DNA of 49,364 nt from the NCBI GenBank assembly GCA_947589095.1, contig CANQBX010000023.1, positions 1 through 49,364 on the forward strand. The letters are read 5' to 3'. The DNA comes from an uncultured Lachnospiraceae bacterium (GTDB lineage Bacteria > Bacillota > Clostridia > Lachnospirales > Lachnospiraceae). Shown here piece by piece: positions 43,537-49,364 of this stretch. The notes beneath the pieces are model-generated. The model was not told the origin of the DNA. It worked only from the letters and a program-made list of their open reading frames with translations, and did not search any database. Made by a program: the position numbers and the translations under genes. Positions within the stretch are counted from its first letter, which is position 1, and each line of letters opens with the position of its first letter.

Positions 43537-46170
43537 TCAGACCGTATAAGGCTTCGATCCCTCATAGACGGAGCTTACCATGGTGACATAGAGAATCCTC
43601 TTCGCCGCCGCGCGCAGCTCGCCCAGCGTCAGCGGATACGCTGCTTCTCCTTCCGCCGCGCCCACAGACTTCACGATCTCGTCCACGTCGTTCTGGCTGC
43701 CCGGCATGGTCAGGTCGTTGCCTGCCTTCACGCAGCCGGCCGCGTTGGAGCAGCCGTATTTGAAGGATTTGCCCGGCTCCATCTCGATGGATCCCGTGGT
43801 GCCCCAGTCGGTCATCACGAAGCCCTTAAAGCCCCACTCCTGGCGGGCGATCGCCGTCAGAAGCTCGTAGCTGTTGGCGGTATGAATGCCGTTGACCAGG
43901 TTATAGGAGGTCATGATCGACATGGGCTGGGACCGCTTCACCGCGATCTCAAAGCCCTTTAAGAAGATCTCCCGGGCCGCCCGCTCGCTCACATGGGCGT
44001 TGGTATGCATCCGGTTGTCCTCCTGGTTGTTGAAAGCGAAATGCTTGATCGTGGTACCCACGCCCGGGTGCTTCTGCACGCCCAGCGTGTCCGCCGCCGC
44101 GCACATCCCGGCGATCAGCGGATCCTCGGAATAGTACTCGAAATTACGGCCGCACAGCGGGTTGCGGTGGATATTCATGCCGGGAGCCAGCCACAGGGTC
44201 ACGCCCAGCTCCTCCATCTCCTCGCCTACAATGTCGCCGGCTTCCGCAATCGCGTCCACATCCCAGGTCTGGGCCAGCAGCGTGGCGATCGGGATCGCCG
44301 TGCAGTACTGATAATAATGGGTCGCGTCGTCCGGGATCTCCGGCTTCGGCGCGCCGGCGCTCAGAAGCTCCATCCCCGGAATCGGCGCATCCCCGATCCC
44401 CGGGATCTGGTTGCCGTCATGATCTACGACAAAATGGGTAGACAGACGCAGCCCCGCCGGGCCGTCCGCCAGGATCATATTCCGGATATTGCGGTCGGGA
44501 AGCATCAGGGAGGTGGTATCGCCGGCCGCTCCCGGACACGCCGCCGACGCGGAGCCGATCACCGACTCGCCGCCGAAGCCGCCTCTCGCCGTGCCGACGC
44601 ACAGGGTGGCCATCTCCTCCACGGTCAGCTGGTTCACCAGTTCATCCAGCGTGTAGGTTCCGGCCTTCACCTCATCCATTGTGATCTTATGTCCATTGGT
44701 GTCCGGCTCCGGCTGCTCACCCGCGCCGACGGGAGTATAGACCGCCGTGAAGCAGGGAAGCTTCGCCGCGTCCACCGCCAGCTTCGGAGCCGCCGCCTTC
44801 TCTGCTTCTTCCCCTTCATAGGCGTAAGGCTTCGCTCCGGCGGAAGAGAGCATTTCCATCTCCACATCCGGCTTCAGATAGTTGGCCAGCTTCTCTGTCA
44901 CCACTTCTTTCTCAAGGACAAGGGCCGCCGCGATCTTCGACGCGCGGGAATGCTCTCCCACACGCACGTAATAAGCGCCCGGCTCCAGCACATAGGCCGC
45001 CTTCGCCTCGCTGTAGGAGGCCATATCCGTCACCTGAAAACCGATCGTAAGCGTCTGTTTCTCGCCGGGAGCCAGAAGCTTTGTCTTCGCATAGGCCGCC
45101 AGCTCCTGATAAGGCTTTTCAAGCGCGCCCTGCGGCGCCGAATAGTAAACCTGCACCACTTCCCTGCCGGAATAAACGGCGCCGGTATTGGTAACTTCCG
45201 CGGTAACGGTAACCTGATTCCCCTCTGCGGCTACGGATTTGCACTCTATGGCAAAATCCGTATACGATTTTCCATAACCGAACGGATAGGCCGGAGCCAC
45301 GCCAAAGGTATCGAAATACCGATATCCGACGTAGATTCCCTCTTTATAATACTCGTCGTTCACATCGCCGTTCACATGGCTGAAATCCATCGCGCCCGGA
45401 TAATCCGAATACCGCTCCGCCCATGTGGTCGTCAGATGTCCGCTGGGCGTCACCTTGCCCAGAAGCACGTCCGCCAGCGCATAACCGCCGATATTGCCGG
45501 CCTGGCTCATCAGAAGAATCGCTCCGATGCCCTTTGTGCCGCGCAGGAACCGGGTATCCAATACGCCTCCCACATTCAGCACCACGATCACGTTCCGATA
45601 GCAGGCGGTCAGCGCCCGGATCGCCTCCTCTTCCACCTCAAACAGCTCAAAATCCCCCCGTACCGGAGCCCGGTCCTTGCCTTCGCCGGAATTGCGGGAC
45701 AGAACATAGATGGCGGTATCCGTTTCCGACGCATCCATATCCTCCTTCGTCACCGGAATGATCGCCGGCTCCTTAAACGGGTTGTTAAACAACTCCATCA
45801 CCGCGGAACCGCCCTCTTCCGCGATCTTCTTCGCGAAATCGGCGAAATACTCCGCCCTTGCGCCTTCAACGACCTGGTCATACCGGTCAAGCCAATTCTT
45901 CGTGGTAACGGTCAGTCCCGCCGCTTCCAGGCCCTGCTCCACATTCACCACTTCCCGGCTGTTCACGTCGCCGGAACCGGTGCCGCCCTTGATGGTCCGC
46001 CGTCCGCCGTTTCCGAAAAGAGCCACCTTCTTCGTCTCCGCCTTAAGCGGCAGCGCCCCCGCGTTCTCCAGAAGCACCATCCCCTGCGACGCCACCTTCC
46101 GCGCCCTCTCCATGTTCCTGACCTCCCGCTCGCTTACCGCAGCGGATGTCGATGCATGAAACTTCGCCAT
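43537..46170 (-). CDS. Glycoside hydrolase family 3 beta-glucosidase, swapped domain order
   Basis: This retaining beta-glycosidase (877 aa) most likely cleaves beta-glucosides or related plant sugars. The order is inverted relative to most GH3 enzymes. The (alpha/beta)6 C-type domain comes first (VLLENAGALPLKAETKKVALFG), then a fibronectin-III-like stretch (about 390-520), then the catalytic barrel. The barrel contains DGPAGLR, then PGMNIHRNPLCGRNFEYYSEDP and GFVMTDWG with the nucleophile Asp788. This order is known from Butyrivibrio and Ruminococcus enzymes. The start at 46170 follows GGAGGG; no signal peptide is present, so it is cytosolic. It is downstream of GH31 with a repeat-filled gap. 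Confidence 0.92.
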   Translation of the reverse strand: MAKFHASTSAAVSEREVRNMERARKVASQGMVLLENAGALPLKAETKKVALFGNGGRRTIKGGTGSGDVNSREVVNVEQGLEAAGLTVTTKNWLDRYDQVVEGARAEYFADFAKKIAEEGGSAVMELFNNPFKEPAIIPVTKEDMDASETDTAIYVLSRNSGEGKDRAPVRGDFELFEVEEEAIRALTACYRNVIVVLNVGGVLDTRFLRGTKGIGAILLMSQAGNIGGYALADVLLGKVTPSGHLTTTWAERYSDYPGAMDFSHVNGDVNDEYYKEGIYVGYRYFDTFGVAPAYPFGYGKSYTDFAIECKSVAAEGNQVTVTAEVTNTGAVYSGREVVQVYYSAPQGALEKPYQELAAYAKTKLLAPGEKQTLTIGFQVTDMASYSEAKAAYVLEPGAYYVRVGEHSRASKIAAALVLEKEVVTEKLANYLKPDVEMEMLSSAGAKPYAYEGEEAEKAAAPKLAVDAAKLPCFTAVYTPVGAGEQPEPDTNGHKITMDEVKAGTYTLDELVNQLTVEEMATLCVGTARGGFGGESVIGSASAACPGAAGDTTSLMLPDRNIRNMILADGPAGLRLSTHFVVDHDGNQIPGIGDAPIPGMELLSAGAPKPEIPDDATHYYQYCTAIPIATLLAQTWDVDAIAEAGDIVGEEMEELGVTLWLAPGMNIHRNPLCGRNFEYYSEDPLIAGMCAAADTLGVQKHPGVGTTIKHFAFNNQEDNRMHTNAHVSERAAREIFLKGFEIAVKRSQPMSIMTSYNLVNGIHTANSYELLTAIARQEWGFKGFVMTDWGTTGSIEMEPGKSFKYGCSNAAGCVKAGNDLTMPGSQNDVDEIVKSVGAAEGEAAYPLTLGELRAAAKRILYVTMVSSVYEGSKPYTV

Positions 46171-46194
46171 TCTGTTACCCTCCTGTTGATTCAT

Positions 46195-46257
46195 TTATTC
46201 TTCAGCCTTCCGGCTTCCGTCACACCTTAACCGTTTCCATATCCAAACTGCCGCAGC
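46195..46257. other. Short spacer upstream of the GH3 gene
   Basis: This stretch is unique sequence with a small AGCC/GGCT hairpin near 46206. A weak AT-containing stretch on the minus strand could hold the GH3 promoter, but no good boxes are visible. Confidence 0.4.
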
Positions 46258-46584
46258 CCGATCCCCAGCTCCCGGCCAGACTGTCATTCAGCATGTCCGA
46301 TTCCCAGCGCCCGGCCAGACCGTCCTTCAGCATGCCCGATCCCCAGCTCCCGGCAACCTGTCATTCAGCATGCCGATCCCCAGCTCCCGGCAGACTGTCC
46401 TTCAGCATGCCGATCCCCAGCTCCCGGCAGACTGTCCTTCAGCATGCCGATCCCCAGCTCCCGGCAACCTGTCATTCAGCATGCCGATCCCCAGCTCCCG
46501 GCAACCTGTCATTCAGCATGCCGATCCCCAGCTCCCGGCAACCTGTCATTCAGCATGCCGATCCCCAGCTCCCGGCAGACTGTC
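46258..46584. repeat. Tandem array of 37-39 bp repeats
   Basis: Eight full units and one partial unit run head to tail, all opening CCGATCCCCAGCTCCCGG or a close variant. The first two are 39 bases; units 3 to 8 are exactly 37. Units differ mainly at a short block (AACCTGTCA or AGACTGTCC). There are no unique spacers, so this is not a CRISPR. 37 is not a multiple of three, so it does not encode a protein repeat. Unit 9 continues directly into the palindromic element at 46568. Confidence 0.95.
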
Positions 46585-46770
46585 TGCAGGTTCCGAATTT
46601 CAGAACGGTTAGTGCTTCTTAGTGAACAGTAATTTGTGTTATCACGAAAAATGGACGTGTTTGAGCGAAGCGAGTTGTCCATTTTTCGTGATGCTTTTAA
46701 CAAATTGCTGTGAACTTAGAAGCACTTCCGTCCTGAATCCTGAGGAACATGCAGACAGTCTGCCGGGAGC
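46568..46770. repeat. 203-bp palindromic (MITE-like) element
   Basis: Perfect 21-bp terminal inverted repeats (46568-46588 and 46750-46770; outer bases GCTCCCGGCAGACTGTC) flank a nearly complete palindrome. The central stem is a perfect 16 bp (46641-46656 with 46677-46692, ATCACGAAAAATGGAC) around a 20-base loop containing GAGCGAAGCGAG. Between ends and centre the arms match with small bulges (AGTGCTTCT near 46611 pairs with 46730). There is no gene inside. It could form a cruciform or, transcribed, a long hairpin. The region 46771-46858 after it shows nothing recognisable. Confidence 0.85.
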
Positions 46771-46858
46771 GGACCACCTGAACCAGCATCCTCCCCCCTA
46801 CATACAATCCGCCGTCGCAAACCATCCGCGCCCCATCACATCTGCAGTACCCCTACCC

Positions 46859-49339
46859 TCAGAACCTCACCTCATCCTTCTCAATATCCAACACAATATC
46901 GCCGCCATCCACCGCCGCAGTCACGCCATCCGTCTCCGGAACACCGTCCGCCGCGAGCGCCCCGCACGCCGATCCGCCCACCAGCCGGACCGTACATCCC
47001 TTCGCTCCGGTGACGCTCCCGGCAAGCCGCCCATTTTCCATCGCAAGCTTCAATCGAGCCTCTTCCGCCCCCTTCTGCATAACGCAGAATTCGACATCCT
47101 CAAACGGCCCGAACACCTTAAACTCCAGATTCCCGGCAAACTCATATTCCGCCCGCTCATACTTCTTCCCGACCGGAATCACGCTTCCCGCCTTCACCCA
47201 CAGCGGAATCGACAGATACCCGTGCTTCTCCTTCCTCCACACGCCGCCTTCCGCCGTCTCGCCGGTCAGGTAGCTGATCCATTTCCCCGCCGGCAGATAG
47301 TACTGCGCGATCCCCTGATCGTTAAAGATCGGCGCCACCAGCAGACTGTCTCCCAGCATATACTGCTTATCCAGATACCGGCAGTTGGGATCGTCCGTAA
47401 ATTCCATCGCCATGCTGCGCATCATCGGCACGCCCGTCCGCGACGTATTCACCGCGCTGCTGTACAGATACGGCACCAGGCTGTGCTTCAGATCCGTAAA
47501 GAACCGCACCACGTCCACGGCCTCCTCGTCATACAGCCACGGCACCCTATAGGACCCGCTGCCATGCAGCCGGCTGTGGGAGGACAAAAGCCCAAATGCC
47601 GCCCACCGCTTATACACATCCGGCGTCGACGTATTCTCAAAACCGCCGATATCATGACTCCAGAATCCGAACCCGCTGCTGGTCAGCGACAGGCCGCCCC
47701 GCAGACTCTCCGCCATGGACTCATAATCCGACCAGCAGTCGCCGCCCCAGTGAACCGGGAACTTCTGCCCGCCCGCCGTCGCCGACCGCGCGAACAGCAC
47801 CGCCTCGCCATGGCCTTTCTTCCGTTCCAGCAGGTCGAACACGGTCTTATTGTACAGGTATGTATAGAAATTGTGCATCTTCACCGGATCCGCGCCGTTA
47901 TAGTAGACGCAGTCCGTCGGAATCCGCTCGCCGAAATCGGTCTTAAAGCAGTCCACACCCATATCCAGCAGCTCCTCAAGCTTCTCCTGATACCAGCGGC
48001 AGGCCTCCGGATTGGTAAAATCAATGATCGCCAGCCCCGGCTGCCACATATCCCACTGCCACACGTCACCATTGGGCCGTTTGAGGAAATACCCGTTCTC
48101 CGCGCCCTCGTCGAACAGCACCGATTCCTGTCCCACATAGGAATTGATCCAGACGCAGATCTTCACGCCCTTCTCCTTGATCCGGGCGATCATCCCCTTC
48201 GGGTCCGGGAACACCCGGCTGTCCCACAGAAAATCCGTCCAGTGGAACTCCTTCATCCAGCAGCAGTCAAAATGGAACACCGACAGCGGGATTCCTCTCT
48301 CATGCATACCGTCGATAAAGCTCATCACCGTCTGCTCGTCATAATTCGTCGTAAACGACGTAGACAGCCACAGCCCAAAGGTCCACTGCGGCGGCAGCGC
48401 CGGCTTCCCCGTCAGATCCGTGTACCGCATAAGGACTTCCTTCATGGTCGGACCATTGAAGAAATAATAATCCAGGCTCTCCCCCTCCACCGCGAACGCC
48501 AGCTTGCTGGCCTGCTCCGTAGCCACCTCGAACTCCACCCGTTCCGGATGGTTGACAAATACGCCATATCCTTTGCTGGACAGGTAGAACGGAATATTCT
48601 TATACGCCTGCTCCGTGCTGGTGCCTCCGTCCTCATTCCAGATGGAGACCGACTGGCCGTTCTTCACAAACGGCGTGAACCGCTCGCCCATACCGTAGAT
48701 ATTCTCATCCACCGAAAGTCCCAGCTGCTGGCACATCCAGGCGTCCCCGCCCTTATCGTAGGCCATGCCGGTCCAGTTGGTCTTCACATAACCCAGGTCA
48801 CGCTGCCCCGCCTTCGTAATGACCTCCATCTGAGGAACCGTCGTACCGCAGGCATCCGTCTGCTCCGTCCGGCCGTTTCCAGCCGCCGTCCCAGTTTGTC
48901 CACATTCCGCGCCGGTTCCTTTCTGACTGCCGACAGCAGCCGTCCCGATCTGTCCTTCCGGCTTGCAGCCCCGCACAAACGTCATAGACCAGTTCTCCCG
49001 GTCGATAACAAGCCTTAAGCTTCCGCTTCCAACCGTCAGAAGATTCCCCTGTTCAGCCACACAAAGCGCCTTCTCCGCATCATTCTGCAGATCAAACTCC
49101 GGCGCCTTCCTCTGTACGCCCTTATGGTGATACGTCTGCACCCGGAGAACCTCCGGCGCCGGCGAGGTAATCCGCAACGTCAGATTGATCCCGCCCAGCG
49201 TATCCCCCTTCCCCCGGATCCGAGAAGTCGGCGCCACCAAACGCACTTCCTTCTCCGCAATATGGGTCTCATAGACATGCTGCGGCCCAAACCACGACAC
49301 GCCCTCCTTCATAAGCCAGCAACCATTGTGGAATTTCAT
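46859..49339 (-). CDS. Glycoside hydrolase family 31 alpha-xylosidase-like enzyme
   Basis: This retaining alpha-glycosidase resembles E. coli YicI, so the likely product is xylose released from xylo-oligosaccharides of xyloglucan. The nucleophile is Asp468 in CFKTDFGERIP and the acid/base is Asp534 in HWGGDCWSDYE, both in YicI-like context; WINSYVGQES precedes them. It is 826 aa against about 770 for YicI, from a low-complexity insertion (about 127-168, Gly/Thr/Ala-rich). The ATG at 49339 follows AAAGGAG at ten bases. No signal peptide, so it is intracellular. The GH3 gene and a xylulokinase gene elsewhere in the window fit xylose use. Confidence 0.9.
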   Translation of the reverse strand: MKFHNGCWLMKEGVSWFGPQHVYETHIAEKEVRLVAPTSRIRGKGDTLGGINLTLRITSPAPEVLRVQTYHHKGVQRKAPEFDLQNDAEKALCVAEQGNLLTVGSGSLRLVIDRENWSMTFVRGCKPEGQIGTAAVGSQKGTGAECGQTGTAAGNGRTEQTDACGTTVPQMEVITKAGQRDLGYVKTNWTGMAYDKGGDAWMCQQLGLSVDENIYGMGERFTPFVKNGQSVSIWNEDGGTSTEQAYKNIPFYLSSKGYGVFVNHPERVEFEVATEQASKLAFAVEGESLDYYFFNGPTMKEVLMRYTDLTGKPALPPQWTFGLWLSTSFTTNYDEQTVMSFIDGMHERGIPLSVFHFDCCWMKEFHWTDFLWDSRVFPDPKGMIARIKEKGVKICVWINSYVGQESVLFDEGAENGYFLKRPNGDVWQWDMWQPGLAIIDFTNPEACRWYQEKLEELLDMGVDCFKTDFGERIPTDCVYYNGADPVKMHNFYTYLYNKTVFDLLERKKGHGEAVLFARSATAGGQKFPVHWGGDCWSDYESMAESLRGGLSLTSSGFGFWSHDIGGFENTSTPDVYKRWAAFGLLSSHSRLHGSGSYRVPWLYDEEAVDVVRFFTDLKHSLVPYLYSSAVNTSRTGVPMMRSMAMEFTDDPNCRYLDKQYMLGDSLLVAPIFNDQGIAQYYLPAGKWISYLTGETAEGGVWRKEKHGYLSIPLWVKAGSVIPVGKKYERAEYEFAGNLEFKVFGPFEDVEFCVMQKGAEEARLKLAMENGRLAGSVTGAKGCTVRLVGGSACGALAADGVPETDGVTAAVDGGDIVLDIEKDEVRF

Positions 49340-49364
49340 ACTTACCGATCTCCTTTTCTTACAT

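Noticed and set aside
46258-46584. CRISPR array
   Set aside because: The repeats are directly head to tail without unique spacers, and no cas genes are nearby.
46146-49018. Plus-strand open frames through the repeat array and opposite GH31
   Set aside because: They follow the repeat in shifting frames, lack ribosome sites, and are antisense to a well-supported enzyme.

Overview
The window looks like chromosomal DNA from a high-GC, endospore-forming member of the Lachnospiraceae (Clostridia). This rests on a PolC-type replicative polymerase, Spo0A, an alpha/beta-type small acid-soluble spore protein with a sigma-G-like promoter, strong AGGAGG ribosome binding sites, and families I associate with that group (DUF4867, DUF5721-like). 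The genus cannot be fixed from the sequence alone. All but two genes lie on the minus strand, as expected for one arm of a replichore. I see no phage, plasmid, insertion sequence or CRISPR locus.

Layout, in plus coordinates and therefore against transcription for most genes. (1) 316-11702 is the conserved Firmicutes block pyrH-frr-uppS-cdsA-dxr-rseP-ispG-polC: nucleotide supply, ribosome recycling, isoprenoid and phospholipid precursors, a site-2 protease, and DNA replication. rpsB-tsf is absent upstream of pyrH; rarA sits there instead. (2) 11886-13940 holds rarA and a GNAT acetyltransferase. (3) 14100-17975 is a sugar module: xylulokinase, DUF4867 and a fucose/arabinose-isomerase-like protein. 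(4) 18101-22462 is a MarR regulator with a heterodimeric ABC exporter that has one degenerate ATPase site. (5) 22650-26175 holds a free-methionine-sulfoxide reductase, a spore SASP, and a PadR-HAAS-DUF4097-PspC operon under a textbook promoter buried in palindromes. (6) 26314-32310 is an SNF2/SWIM helicase, argS and efp. (7) 32456-36714 contains aroQ, aroK and aroE (overlapping), yqeG, nrdR, tdk and a DUF5721-like gene. (8) 36965-43342 has an M18 aminopeptidase (+), a foldase lipoprotein, a Cof-type HAD phosphatase, a divergent PAP2 protein, glycogen synthase and spo0A. (9) 43476-49339 has a domain-swapped GH3 beta-glucosidase and a GH31 alpha-xylosidase-like enzyme. Their intergenic region carries a 37-bp tandem array that runs directly into a 203-bp palindromic element.

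The most unusual structure is the array-plus-palindrome between the two glycosidase genes: the array unit contains the outer end of the palindrome's terminal inverted repeat. Other points of interest are two nearly identical palindromes over the -10 boxes of xylB and the M18 aminopeptidase gene, the PadR-controlled envelope operon, glycine-rich expansions in PolC and the HAAS protein, and the uncharacterised pentose module. The GH31 and GH3 enzymes plus xylulokinase fit growth on xylose-containing plant glycans, but that link is inference.
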